A stretch of 64,000 nt of DNA, from the NCBI RefSeq assembly GCF_018131105.1, contig NZ_JAFCJI010000002.1:1116001-1180000 (forward strand). The letters are read 5' to 3'. The stretch's first letter is position 1; each line of letters begins with the position of its first letter. The translations under genes were made by a program, and so were the position numbers. This DNA is from Bradyrhizobium manausense (GTDB lineage: Bacteria > Pseudomonadota > Alphaproteobacteria > Rhizobiales > Xanthobacteraceae). The notes under the pieces were generated by a model that did no database searches, was not told the DNA's origin, and was given only the letters and a program-made list of their open reading frames with translations. Of this stretch, positions 1 through 10,472 are shown in pieces.

Positions 1-1
1 C

Positions 2-763
2 AATCTCAACGAGATGACGTCCTATATGGACTATCCGCTCTACGAGACCGTGGCGACGCCCGACCGCTGGCTGCTCGTATTCCTGTACAGCTACCAGATC
101 TATGCCGACTTCTTCGGCTACTCGGCGATCGCGCTCGGGCTTGGATTGCTGTTCGGCTATCGCCTGCCCGTCAATTTCAACCTGCCCTACATCTCGGTCT
201 CGTTCTCCGAATTCTGGACGCGCTGGCACATCTCGCTGTCCACCTGGCTCAGGACCTATCTCTACATCCCGCTCGGCGGCAACCGGAAGGGACCGGTCCG
301 AACCTGTCTCAATCTGATGATCGTGATGACGCTCGGCGGGCTCTGGCACGGCGCAAACCTGAGCTACGCGCTGTGGGGTATGTTGCACGGCCTGTTGCTG
401 GTCGTCGAACGGCCGTTCCTGACATTGCTCGGCGACACCGGGCCAGTGGTGCGGGTCGCCCGCATGGGCGTGGTGTTCTTCTGTGTGACGATGCTCTGGA
501 TCTTCTTCAAGTTGCCGAACTTCGATCACGCGGTCGGATATATCTCGGGCATGTTCTCGCCGACGGACAATCCCAATCCGACAAAGCTGTTCCGCAACAT
601 GGCCCTGCTCTACGCCCTGCCTGTCCTCATCCAGCACTTCGGCATCGGTGCGCTCGTCGACGGCAGATTGCGGCGATGGGAGCCGTATCTTTATGGAGCG
701 CTCGCGGCGATGGCCTTTCTCGAGGCCGGGCCGGATGCCGCCTTCATCTATTTCCAGTTCTGA
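2..763 (+). CDS. MBOAT family O-acyltransferase, C-terminal part (partial)
   Basis: The frame is open to the left window edge, so only the last 253 or so residues of a membrane-bound O-acyltransferase are seen. The MBOAT core is clear: FSEFWTRWHISLSTWLRTYL followed by YIPLGGNRKG, then the active-site histidine region GGLWHGANLSYALWG, with hydrophobic helices around them. Relatives (AlgI, DltB, PatA types) move acyl groups, usually acetyl, across the inner membrane onto extracellular polysaccharides or peptidoglycan. The next gene starts 2 bases after the stop and encodes an SGNH-like exported protein, the usual partner of such enzymes (compare AlgI with AlgJ/AlgX). The polymer acylated is not shown by the sequence. 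The true start lies outside the window. Confidence 0.88.
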   Translation, partial: NLNEMTSYMDYPLYETVATPDRWLLVFLYSYQIYADFFGYSAIALGLGLLFGYRLPVNFNLPYISVSFSEFWTRWHISLSTWLRTYLYIPLGGNRKGPVRTCLNLMIVMTLGGLWHGANLSYALWGMLHGLLLVVERPFLTLLGDTGPVVRVARMGVVFFCVTMLWIFFKLPNFDHAVGYISGMFSPTDNPNPTKLFRNMALLYALPVLIQHFGIGALVDGRLRRWEPYLYGALAAMAFLEAGPDAAFIYFQF

Positions 764-765
764 CC

Positions 766-1650
766 ATGCAGCACGCTTCCCCCCTTCCATGGCTGATCAA
801 ATGCGCAGGCGCCGCAGGGGTGCTGCTGCTGGCCTGCGGCCTTGCCACCGCGCGATTCGGCTCCGCGCTGCAGCAGCCGACCGTCACGACCCGCGACGGC
901 ACCGTCGTCACCCTCAACCGCTATGTGCGAGAGCCCGTGCCTGACCTCGTGCTGGCCGGCAGCTCGGTCGCCTGGCGGCTCAAGGAGGAATATTTCTCGC
1001 GTCCCGGCGTCCGCAATCTCGCCCTGGCCGGCGGCAGCCCGGTGACCAGCCTCGACATCGTCGCGAAGCAGAAGAGCTTGCCGAAGATCGTCCTGATCGA
1101 GAGCAATGTTCTCACGCGCCTGCCCGACGTGGCGCTGATCGAAAAATTTTCGGGCGACAAGCGCGCGGAGCCGTTGTTCCTGCGCCCGGTACGAACGGCG
1201 GTTGCGGTCTACGAGACGTGGAATCACCCCCCGCCCAATCCTGCCGAGGCGCGTGCCGGGCGGGATCGCCTGCTCAGCGAGCCGCCGAGCAATTTCGACA
1301 ACAAGGTCTATCTCGACCGCGCCGTGCAACAGATGAACGACGGCGACGATCCCACCGGTCCGGCGGAGGTAAACGTGGCGCGCATCCGCGAGCTCATCGA
1401 CGACATCGAGCGGCGGGGATCACGTGCATTCCTGCTCGAGATTCCGGTCGCGCCGGAGATCGAGGATTCGCGCATGGTCAGAATGAGCAACGCGATCATC
1501 CACGCGGCCTTCCCGGATCACGCGCGCTGGCTGCCAATCCATCCGCCGATGAAGGAGCTGCGCTGGGCCGACGGCGTGCATCTCGACGAGCGATCGGCCC
1601 TGCTCGTCGTGCGCGCCATCGAGAGCGCCTTGGCCGAGCGTGGCCAGTAG
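766..1650 (+). CDS. SGNH/GDSL-like exported protein paired with the MBOAT acyltransferase
   Basis: 294 residues. The ATG two bases after the MBOAT stop is chosen because it gives a good N-terminal signal anchor (hydrophobic residues 8-25); a longer reading would run through the MBOAT gene in another frame. SGNH-like blocks can be read: a block I serine in VLAGSSVAWRL (Ser66 or Ser67, with GSS in place of GDS), and a C-terminal block V in WADGVHLDE with Asp269 and His272 as the catalytic pair. This suits a periplasmic O-acetyltransferase or esterase that takes the acyl group from the MBOAT protein. Tight coupling supports co-translation. The family-level call is fairly safe; the substrate is inference. 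Confidence 0.7.
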   Translation: MQHASPLPWLIKCAGAAGVLLLACGLATARFGSALQQPTVTTRDGTVVTLNRYVREPVPDLVLAGSSVAWRLKEEYFSRPGVRNLALAGGSPVTSLDIVAKQKSLPKIVLIESNVLTRLPDVALIEKFSGDKRAEPLFLRPVRTAVAVYETWNHPPPNPAEARAGRDRLLSEPPSNFDNKVYLDRAVQQMNDGDDPTGPAEVNVARIRELIDDIERRGSRAFLLEIPVAPEIEDSRMVRMSNAIIHAAFPDHARWLPIHPPMKELRWADGVHLDERSALLVVRAIESALAERGQ

Positions 1651-1653
1651 CGG

Positions 1654-2427
1654 CTACACCGCCGCCGTGGTCACGCCGCCGTCGATCACGATGGTCTGGC
1701 CGGTCATGAAGCTTGAGGCATCGGAGGCGAGATAGGCGACCGCGCCGGCGATTTCGTCGGGCTCGCCGATGCGGCGGAGCGGCGTGGTGGCAGTGCGGCG
1801 CTTGAGGTTGGCTTCGTCTTCCCACAGCGCGCGGGCGAAGTCGGTCTTGACGAGGCCAGGCGCGATGCAGTTGACGCGGACGCCTTTCGGACCCCATTCG
1901 CCGGCGAGCGAGCGGCACAGCGCGAAGTCGGCGGCTTTCGAGATGCCGTAAGCGCCGATGACGGTCGAGCCGCGCAAGCCCCCGATCGAGGAGATGATGA
2001 CGACGGAGCCGTTGCCGCGTTCCGCCATCTGCGGAATCGCCAGCGCAGAGAGCCAGATGTTGCTCTTCACGTTCGAGCCCATGATCTTGTCGAAGGCCTC
2101 GTCGGTGATGTCGAGCAGCGGACCATAATAGGGGTTCACTGCGGCGTTGCAGACGAGAATGTCGATCTTGCCGTAATGCCTGGTGGCGCCGGAGATCAGC
2201 GCTTCGACCTCGGTCTTGCGCGCGATGTTGCAGGGGATGACGATGGCGTCACCGCCCGAGGCATTGATGCCGTCGGCGACTTCCTTGCAGGCGTCGGCCT
2301 TGCGCGAGGAGACCACGACCTTGGCGCCAAGCTTTGCCAGCAACTCGGCGGAGGAGCGGCCGATGCCGCGGCTGGAGCCGGTGACGACAGCAACCTTGCC
2401 GGTGAGATCGAACGGGGTGTTTTTCAT
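1654..2427 (-). CDS. SDR family oxidoreductase, last gene of the pim-type operon
   Basis: 257 residues, a classical short-chain dehydrogenase/reductase. The cofactor motif TGSSRGIG is at residues 16-23, NAAV near 94-97, and the catalytic triad is Ser146/147, Tyr160 and Lys164 (YGISK). The C-terminal VIDGGVTTAAV end is typical of FabG-like members. GGAGAGAG lies just before the ATG. It is the last gene of the run pimF-A-B-C-D and is separated from pimD by a pair of palindromic repeats. By position it matches pimE of the Rhodopseudomonas palustris operon, but I do not assign the symbol because I cannot confirm that PimE is an SDR. A likely role is reduction or oxidation of a hydroxyacyl or ketoacyl intermediate. 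It ends 3 bases from the convergent SGNH gene, with no visible terminator. Confidence 0.82.
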   Translation of the reverse strand: MKNTPFDLTGKVAVVTGSSRGIGRSSAELLAKLGAKVVVSSRKADACKEVADGINASGGDAIVIPCNIARKTEVEALISGATRHYGKIDILVCNAAVNPYYGPLLDITDEAFDKIMGSNVKSNIWLSALAIPQMAERGNGSVVIISSIGGLRGSTVIGAYGISKAADFALCRSLAGEWGPKGVRVNCIAPGLVKTDFARALWEDEANLKRRTATTPLRRIGEPDEIAGAVAYLASDASSFMTGQTIVIDGGVTTAAV

Positions 2428-2447
2428 TGTTGTTGCTCTCTCCAGTT

Positions 2448-2553
2448 CGTCATTCCGGGGCGCGACGAAGTCGCGAGCCCGGAATCCATTTTACCGCAGG
2501 TGACGCCGCCTAATGGATCCCGGGCTCATTGCTTCGCGATGCCCCGGGATGAC
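2448..2553. repeat. Pair of palindromic (REP-like) repeats between pimD and the SDR gene
   Basis: Two hairpins face each other: GTCATTCCGGGG...CCCGGAATCCAT, then ATGGATCCCGGG...CCCCGGGATGAC. The outer ends are also inverted copies of each other. This CATTCCGGG...CCCGGAATG type recurs at 3735-3841 and 40241-40290 and is a common bradyrhizobial intergenic repeat. It ends a few bases from the pimD stop. Confidence 0.85.
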
Positions 2554-2561
2554 AGTAGCGA

Positions 2562-3704
2562 CTAGATCAGCCCACCCGAATCCGCAACGCGGCGCTGGTG
2601 GTAGTCGGTATCGCCGAAGGTGTTCTCGATCATGGTGAGGCGCTTGAAGTAGTGGCCGATCTTCGCCTCCATGGTCATGCCGATACCGCCGTGGAGCTGG
2701 ATCGACTGCTGGCCCACGAACTTCAGCGACTTGCCGATCTGCACCTTGGCCGCGGCGATCGCGTTCGAACGCTCCTTCGCGTTCTCGAAATCACCGGCCA
2801 TGGTCGCGAACATCGACATCGAGCGGGCCTGCTCGGCCGCGACGAACATGTCGGAAGCGCGATGCTGCAGCGACTGGAACGAGCCGATCGCGACGCCGAA
2901 CTGCTTGCGCGTCTTGATGTACTCGACCGTGGTCTTGAGCGACTCGTCCATCAGACCGACTGCCTCGGCGCAGAGCGCGACGCGGGCTTCATCGACAACA
3001 CGCTCGATCAGCGCGAGCGAGTCGTCGGGGTTGCCGATCGCGGCATCCGCGCCCACTTCCACACCGGTGAAGGTGATGTCGGCGGCATGCAGGCCATCCT
3101 GGGTCGGATAGGACTTTCTGGTCACACCCTTGGCATTCGCGGGGACCAGGAACACGCCGATGCCGGACGTATCGCGGCGGTTGCCCTTGGTGCGCGCCGT
3201 GACGATCAAGGTCTCGGCGTTCTCGCCGTTGAGCACGACGAATTTTTCGCCGTCGATGACCCAGCCGTCGCCCTTCTTCTTCGCCGTCGTGGACACGTCG
3301 AAGAGATCGTAGCGCGAGTTCTTCTCGAGCTGGGCGAACGCCAGCGTCTTGCTGCCGTCGATGATGCCGGGGACGTGCGCAGCCTTCTGCGCGTCGGAGC
3401 CGGCGTGGCGCAGGAAGCCGCCGCCGATCACGACCGTTGCGAGATAAGGCTCGAGCACCAGCGCCTTGCCGAGCGCCTCCATCACGATCATGGTCTCGAC
3501 ACCGCCGCCGCCGAAGCCGCCATCGGCTTCCGCGAAGGGCAGACCAAGCAGGCCCTGCTCGGCGAGCTTGCCCCAGACGGCCTGGCTCCAGCCGCCCTTC
3601 TCCTTCATGTACTTCTTGCGGCTCTCGAAATCGTAGGAATCGGTCAGCAGGCCGTCGATGCTGTCCTTGAGAAGCCGCTGCTCCTCGTTCAAATCAAAAT
3701 CCAT
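2562..3704 (-). CDS. pimD: Acyl-CoA dehydrogenase, small subunit (pimeloyl-CoA dehydrogenase type)
   Basis: 380 residues, the usual length for the acyl-CoA dehydrogenase family. It opens MDFDLNEEQRLLKDSIDGLL (typical N-terminal helix), has the middle beta domain with GDGWVIDGEKFVVLNG, and a C-terminal helical domain with TRKQFGVAIGSFQSLQHR and QLHGGIGMTMEA, the flavin and adenine contact region. GAGGAACA precedes the ATG. The partner large subunit lies directly upstream, as in the R. palustris pimCD pair, where the two together oxidise dicarboxyl-CoA (pimeloyl-CoA) to the 2,3-enoyl-CoA. Family is certain; substrate is inferred from operon order. Electrons would pass to ETF. Confidence 0.85.
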   Translation of the reverse strand: MDFDLNEEQRLLKDSIDGLLTDSYDFESRKKYMKEKGGWSQAVWGKLAEQGLLGLPFAEADGGFGGGGVETMIVMEALGKALVLEPYLATVVIGGGFLRHAGSDAQKAAHVPGIIDGSKTLAFAQLEKNSRYDLFDVSTTAKKKGDGWVIDGEKFVVLNGENAETLIVTARTKGNRRDTSGIGVFLVPANAKGVTRKSYPTQDGLHAADITFTGVEVGADAAIGNPDDSLALIERVVDEARVALCAEAVGLMDESLKTTVEYIKTRKQFGVAIGSFQSLQHRASDMFVAAEQARSMSMFATMAGDFENAKERSNAIAAAKVQIGKSLKFVGQQSIQLHGGIGMTMEAKIGHYFKRLTMIENTFGDTDYHQRRVADSGGLI

Positions 3705-3734
3705 TTCTTGTTCCTCGTACCCGAAAATTATGCG

Positions 3735-3841
3735 TCGTTATTCCGGGATGGCCCGAAGGGACAGGCCCGGAATCCATTTCACCGTTGAACGTGCGGCTTG
3801 ATGGATTCCGGGCTCGCGCTGCGCGCGCCCCGGAATGACAG
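3735..3841. repeat. Pair of palindromic (REP-like) repeats between pimC and pimD
   Basis: Two facing hairpins with arms TTATTCCGGG...CCCGGAATCCAT and ATGGATTCCGGG...CCCCGGAATGACA. Same family as 2448-2553. The repeat abuts the pimC stop codon exactly. Confidence 0.85.
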
Positions 3842-5032
3842 CTAGAGCCCCAGCACCGCCTTGGCGATGATGTTGCGCTGGATCTCGTTGGAGCCGCCGT
3901 AGATCGAGACCTTGCGGTTGTTGAAGTAGCTCGGCGCGATCTGGGCGGTCCAGTCCATGGCTTCGTTGGAGCCGTCATCTCCGTGCACGTCGTAGGGCGC
4001 GGCGAGCGGGCCGATCACTTCCATCAGCAGCTCGGTGGTGGTCTGCTGGATCTCGGAGCCCTTGATCTTCAGCACCGATGACGCCGGATTGGGCTTGCCC
4101 TTGCCATGCTTGCCCTCGTCGGCAACGACGCGGAGCTGCGTGAGCTCGAGCGCCTTCAGCTCGATCTCGCAGGCCGCAAGCTTCTCGCGGAAGGCTGCGT
4201 CCTGGATGATCGGCTTGCCGCCGGATTCGACCTTACCGGCCAAATCGCGGATGCGGCGCAGCCGCTCCTTGGAGACGCCGACGCGCGCGATGCCGGTGCG
4301 CTCGTTGCCGAGCAAGAATTTGGCGTAATCCCAGCCCTTGTTCTCTTCGCCAATCAGGTTCTCGTAGGGAACCTCGACGTCGTCGAAGAACACTTCGTTG
4401 ACCTCGACGCCGCCGTCGATGGTCTGGATCGGGCGCACGGTGACGCCCTTCGACTTCATCGAGAACACGATGAAGGAGATGCCCATCTGCTTCTTGGCGG
4501 AGGCATCGGTGCGGCAGAGGCAGAAGATCATGTCGGCGTGCTGGGCCAGTGTGGTCCAGGTCTTCTGGCCGTTGATGATCCACTTGTCGCCCTTGCGCTC
4601 GGCCTTGGTCTTGAGCGAGGCGAGATCCGAACCGGAGCCGGGCTCGGAGAAGCCCTGGCACCACCAATCGTCGACATTGGCGATGCGCGGCAGATATTTC
4701 TTCTTCTGCTCTTCGTTACCGAAGGTGTAGATGACCGGGCCGACCATGCTGACGCCGAAGGCGAGCGGTTGCGGCGCCGGATAGGACTGCAGCTCCTCGT
4801 TGAAGATGTAGTGCTGCACCGAGGTCCAGCCGGTGCCGCCATACTGCGTCGGCCAGTGGCTGGTGCCCCAGCCCTTCTTGTTGAGGATGCGCCACCACGT
4901 CACCATCTCGTCCTTCGAGAGGTGACGGCCCTCGACCAGCTTGCGCCGCGTATCCGGCGGCACGTTGTCGCGGAAGAATGAACGCACTTCCTCGCGAAAC
5001 GCCTGCTCTTCCCTAGTGAATGCGAGATCCAT
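3842..5032 (-). CDS. pimC: Acyl-CoA dehydrogenase, large subunit (pimeloyl-CoA dehydrogenase type)
   Basis: 396 residues. The start MDLAFTREEQAFREEV is chosen because AGGAGGATCCG sits directly before this ATG; a longer frame upstream would run into a palindromic repeat. Domain order is standard: N-terminal helices, the acyl-CoA and FAD binding middle region (GFSEPGSGSDLASLKTKAER, DKWIINGQKTWTTLAQHAD), then the C-terminal helical bundle ending IYGGSNEIQRNIIAKAVLGL. The IYGGSNEIQRNI tail is characteristic of the family. It pairs with the shorter dehydrogenase just downstream (pimD), as in the characterised dicarboxylate beta-oxidation operon of R. palustris. The substrate, an odd-chain dicarboxyl-CoA such as pimeloyl-CoA, is inferred from gene order. 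Confidence 0.86.
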   Translation of the reverse strand: MDLAFTREEQAFREEVRSFFRDNVPPDTRRKLVEGRHLSKDEMVTWWRILNKKGWGTSHWPTQYGGTGWTSVQHYIFNEELQSYPAPQPLAFGVSMVGPVIYTFGNEEQKKKYLPRIANVDDWWCQGFSEPGSGSDLASLKTKAERKGDKWIINGQKTWTTLAQHADMIFCLCRTDASAKKQMGISFIVFSMKSKGVTVRPIQTIDGGVEVNEVFFDDVEVPYENLIGEENKGWDYAKFLLGNERTGIARVGVSKERLRRIRDLAGKVESGGKPIIQDAAFREKLAACEIELKALELTQLRVVADEGKHGKGKPNPASSVLKIKGSEIQQTTTELLMEVIGPLAAPYDVHGDDGSNEAMDWTAQIAPSYFNNRKVSIYGGSNEIQRNIIAKAVLGL

Positions 5033-5055
5033 CGGATCCTCCTGTGAGCTTCCTT

Positions 5056-5178
5056 CGTCGTCCCGGCGAAGGCCGGGACCCATAACCACCGGCCTTCGTT
5101 GTTCGGCGAAGGCCATTACCATTCTGCATTCCACACTCCTGCCGTGGAGTATGGGTCCCGGCTTTCGCCGGGACGACA
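5056..5178. repeat. Pair of palindromic repeats (GTCGTCCCGGCGAAGGCCGGGAC type) between pimB and pimC
   Basis: CGTCGTCCCGGCGAAGGCCG at the left and its inverse, GGCTTTCGCCGGGACGACAG, at the right, with a further GGCCTTCGTT...CGGCGAAGGCC inside. The same element returns at 54353-54483. It ends just before the thiolase stop at 5184. Confidence 0.87.
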
Positions 5179-5183
5179 GAAAA

Positions 5184-6371
5184 CTACTGCAATACTTCGA
5201 ACAGACCGGCTGCGCCCATGCCGCCGCCGACGCACATGGTGACGACCGCGTACTTGGCCTTGCGGCGGCGGCCTTCGATCAGGGCGTGGCCGGTGAGGCG
5301 CGCGCCCGACATGCCGTAGGGATGACCGACCGAAATCGCGCCGCCATCGACGTTGATCTTGTCAGGGTCGATGCCGAGCTTGTCGCGGCAATACAGCACC
5401 TGCACCGCGAAGGCTTCATTCAGCTCCCAGAGGTCGATGTCATCGACCTTGAGGCCATGACGCTTGAGCAGGCGAGGCACGGCGAAGACCGGACCGATGC
5501 CCATCTCGTCCGGCTCGCAGCCGGCGGAGACGAAGCCTCGGAAGATGCCAAGCGGACTAAGGCCGCGCTTCGCCGCTTCCTTGTCGCTCATGATCACCGA
5601 AGCGCTGGCGCCATCCGAAAGCTGGCTGGCATTGCCGGCGGTGATGGAGAAACCTTCGCCGCGCACGGGCTTGAGGCCGGCGAGGCCTTCGATCGTGGTC
5701 TCGGGGCGCGGACCTTCGTCCTGCGACAGCGTCACTTCCTTCATCGACACGGCGCCGGTCGCCTTGTCGGTGACCGCCATCTGCGTGGTGATCGGCGCGA
5801 GTTCGTCCTTGAACTTGCCGCCCTGCTGGGCTGCCGCGGTGCGGCGCTGGCTCTCCAGCGAATATTCGTCCTGCTTTTCGCGCGAGATGCCGTAGCGCTT
5901 CGCGACGACTTCTGCTGTGTCGATCATGGGCATGTAGACCTCGCCCTTGATCTTGAGCAGCGCCGGGTCCTGCGCGTGGAAGCCGTTCATCTTGTCGTTC
6001 TGTACCAGCGAGATCGACTCGCCGCCGCCACCGACCGCGACCTCGACGCCATCGAAGATCACCGAGCGTGCGGCCAGCGCAATCGCCTGCAATCCCGAAG
6101 CGCATTGCCGGTCGATCGTGGTGCCGGCAACGGTGACGGGGAGACCGGCGCGGAGCAGCGCCTTGCGCGCGATGTTGCCGCCGGTCGCGCCCTGCTGAAG
6201 GGCCGCGCCCATCACGACGTCCTCGATCTCCTTCGGATCGACCTTTGCGCGCGCAACGGCTTCACCGATGGCGTGGCCGAGCAGCGTCGCGCCCTCGGTG
6301 GCGTTGAGCATGCCGCGATAGGCCTTGCCGATCGGCGTGCGGGCGGTGGAAACGATGACGGCGTCGGTCAA
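5184..6371 (-). CDS. pimB: Acetyl-CoA acyltransferase (thiolase)
   Basis: 395 residues, full length for the thiolase family. The nucleophilic cysteine is in TIDRQCASGLQ (Cys90), the histidine in GGAISVGHPYGMSGAR, and the second cysteine in TMCVGGGMGAAGLFE, so all catalytic residues are present. The start is TTG: it overlaps the pimA stop as TTGA and has AGGAGG seven bases upstream, which decides it. It catalyses thiolytic cleavage of 3-ketoacyl-CoA to acetyl-CoA plus a shortened acyl-CoA, the last step of each beta-oxidation turn. Position between the CoA ligase and the dehydrogenase subunits matches PimB. Confidence 0.88.
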   Translation of the reverse strand: MTDAVIVSTARTPIGKAYRGMLNATEGATLLGHAIGEAVARAKVDPKEIEDVVMGAALQQGATGGNIARKALLRAGLPVTVAGTTIDRQCASGLQAIALAARSVIFDGVEVAVGGGGESISLVQNDKMNGFHAQDPALLKIKGEVYMPMIDTAEVVAKRYGISREKQDEYSLESQRRTAAAQQGGKFKDELAPITTQMAVTDKATGAVSMKEVTLSQDEGPRPETTIEGLAGLKPVRGEGFSITAGNASQLSDGASASVIMSDKEAAKRGLSPLGIFRGFVSAGCEPDEMGIGPVFAVPRLLKRHGLKVDDIDLWELNEAFAVQVLYCRDKLGIDPDKINVDGGAISVGHPYGMSGARLTGHALIEGRRRKAKYAVVTMCVGGGMGAAGLFEVLQ

Positions 6372-8044
6372 GAGCGACCTCCTGATTGCTTGGATTGTGA
6401 TGGTTTCTGCTGCTGGCGCAATTCGTGGCGCGACAGCTTTCCGACCGGCGTGCGCGGCAGATCCTCGACGAACTCGACTTCCGCCGGCAATTCATGCTTG
6501 CCGACCTTGCCGGTGAGCTGCGCACGCAGCTCGTCGAGCGAGAACGGCTTTGCGTCCGGCTTGAGCTTGATGAAGGCCTTTGCGGCCTCGCCGCGATACT
6601 GGTCGGGAATGCCGAGCACGATCACCTCGTGCACGCCGGGAACGGTGTAGATCGCCTGCTCGATCATCTGCGGATAGACGTTGAAGCCGCCGGAGATGAT
6701 CATGTCCTTCTTGCGATCGACCAGGAAGAAATAGCCGTCGGCGTCGACGTAGCCGATGTCGCCGGTGAGGAAGCGGCCGTCGGAGAAATACTCCGCGTTT
6801 TCTGCCTGCTTGTTCCAGTAGCCCTTGGTGACGTTCGGGCCCTTGATGCGGATTTCGCCGACTTCTCCCGCCGGCAGCACTTTCCGTGAATCATCCAGCG
6901 AGACGACGTCGAGCTCGATGCCGGGCAGCATCAACCCGATCGAGCCGGGCTTGTCCGGACCGACAGGCGGATGGCCGGTGCCGGGCGAGCAGGTCTCGGT
7001 CATGCCCCAGCCGCTCTTGAGCTTCTTGCCGACCTTGCGCTCGAAGAAGCTCGCGACCTCGACCGGCAGCGGCGCGCCGCCGGAGCCGATGGCGTTGAGC
7101 GAGGAGAAGTCGCGCTTGTCGAGATTGGGCAGCGCCGCAATCGCGATCCACATCGTCGGCACGCCGGGGAAATAGGTCGCGCGCTTGACCTCGATGTCGC
7201 GCATCACGGCTTCGACGTCGAAACGCTGATGGATCGAGATCAGATTGCCGCGGCTGAGCGCGGACAGCAGCACCACCGTGAGTGCATAGATGTGAAACAG
7301 CGGCAGCACGCAGATCACGCGCTCGACGACGTCGCCGCGCGCCGCGCGGTTCGGCTTGCCCCAGACGTCGTAGATCGACACCGCCGAGGTGAGATTGCCG
7401 TGTGTCAGCATGGCGCCCTTGGGCAGGCCGGTGGTGCCGCCGGTATATTGCAGCAGCGCGACGTCATCGACGGCCACAGCGGGCCATTGTGCCGGCAGCG
7501 GCGCGCCCTCGACGAAGGTCTTGAAGGTGACGATGCGGGGATCATCGGGGATTGCCGCCTGCGGCGTGCCGACCTTGCCCCAGCTGTCGTCCTCGCAGAC
7601 GACCAGGCGATCGATCAGGCCCCTTTCCAGAAATTTCAGCGCGGTCGGCAGCAAGGCCTGGAGGTTCGAGGTGACCAGCAGGCGCGAGCCGGAGTCGGAA
7701 ACCTTGTGGGTCAGCGCGATCTCGCCGTCGAGCGGCGACAGATGCGCGACACGGGCACCCGCCTTCAGCGCGCCGAAGAAATTGACGGGATGATCGGGCG
7801 TATTGCCGAGGAACAGTGCGACGGAGCTGTTCTTGCCGCAGCCGGCGCGCAGGAACGCGGCCGCCGCACGCTCGGCCTGAGCGGCGAGCTCGGTATAGGT
7901 GATCGGACGGTCGCGAAATTCAAGCGCGGTGCGGGTGCCGTAGTTTGCTGCGGCCGTCGAGAGCAGGTCAGGCAGCGTGCCCTGGGCGATGGTGTCGTCC
8001 CAATGCACGCCCTCTGGGTAAAACTGTTCGCCGGGATGGGTCAT
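6368..8044 (-). CDS. pimA: Acyl-CoA ligase (dicarboxylate-CoA ligase PimA type)
   Basis: 558 residues, ANL superfamily. The P-loop-like A3 motif is YTGGTTGLPKGA; further core motifs are GWGMTETCSPG, the hinge region TGDIGYVDADGYFFLVDRKK, and the C-terminal lysine in PRTPVGKLSRHEL. It uses ATP to activate a carboxylate through an acyl-AMP to the acyl-CoA, the entry step of the pathway. In R. palustris PimA accepts mono- and dicarboxylic acids; the same order F-A-B-C-D here supports the symbol. It overlaps the thiolase by 4 bases. It is separated from pimF by about 200 bases that hold a repeat, so it may have its own translation or processing control. Confidence 0.86.
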   Translation of the reverse strand: MTHPGEQFYPEGVHWDDTIAQGTLPDLLSTAAANYGTRTALEFRDRPITYTELAAQAERAAAAFLRAGCGKNSSVALFLGNTPDHPVNFFGALKAGARVAHLSPLDGEIALTHKVSDSGSRLLVTSNLQALLPTALKFLERGLIDRLVVCEDDSWGKVGTPQAAIPDDPRIVTFKTFVEGAPLPAQWPAVAVDDVALLQYTGGTTGLPKGAMLTHGNLTSAVSIYDVWGKPNRAARGDVVERVICVLPLFHIYALTVVLLSALSRGNLISIHQRFDVEAVMRDIEVKRATYFPGVPTMWIAIAALPNLDKRDFSSLNAIGSGGAPLPVEVASFFERKVGKKLKSGWGMTETCSPGTGHPPVGPDKPGSIGLMLPGIELDVVSLDDSRKVLPAGEVGEIRIKGPNVTKGYWNKQAENAEYFSDGRFLTGDIGYVDADGYFFLVDRKKDMIISGGFNVYPQMIEQAIYTVPGVHEVIVLGIPDQYRGEAAKAFIKLKPDAKPFSLDELRAQLTGKVGKHELPAEVEFVEDLPRTPVGKLSRHELRQQQKPSQSKQSGGRS

Positions 8045-8085
8045 CGCTTCGTTACTTTACACGTAAGGCGGGCGCGGACGGATGG

Positions 8086-8196
8086 GCTCCCCTCCCCCTT
8101 GCGGGGAGGGGTTGGGGAAGGGGGTGGCCACAAACGCTGACCTCGCCCGGGGCTACCCCCCTCCCTGCCCCTCCCCCGCAAGGGGGGAGGGAACGG
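8086..8196. repeat. GC-rich palindromic repeat (CTCCCC...GGGGAG) between pimF and pimA
   Basis: The left half is GCTCCCCTCCCCCTTGCGGG followed by GGAGGGGTTGGGGAAGGGGG. The right half mirrors it, with CCCCTCCCTGCCCCTCCCCC then GCAAGGGGGGAGGG. It is a repeat family different from those at the other pim junctions. Confidence 0.8.
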
Positions 8197-8245
8197 AGAG
8201 AGCGTTGCCCTGGAAAGGCGTTCGTGATCACCGAGCCCAACTTGA

Positions 8246-10342
<2,097 letters not shown>

Positions 10343-10386
10343 GGTTTCCCTCCTTGGTGGGGATTTACTTTTGTTCGATTTCGCGG

Positions 10387-10405
10387 TGCGGAATTTAATT
10401 CCGCA
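10387..10405. promoter_or_regulatory. Candidate IclR-family operator between pimF and the regulator
   Basis: TGCGGAATTTAATTCCGCA is a perfect inverted repeat with 9-base arms around a single T. It sits 45-63 bases upstream of the pimF GTG and 68 bases before the regulator ATG. The GGAAT...ATTCC core resembles sites bound by IclR-type regulators. Function is inferred from position and shape. Confidence 0.65.
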
Positions 10406-10472
10406 TCTTGACGGCAGGGTTATTTTGAAGCACGTGGCTTGTCAACGACTCCGCGCAAGAAGCAGATCAGGG

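Noticed and set aside
4941..6650. Plus-strand frame of 569 codons opposite pimB
   Set aside because: Runs across palindromic repeats and the antisense of the thiolase; composition is non-protein-like.
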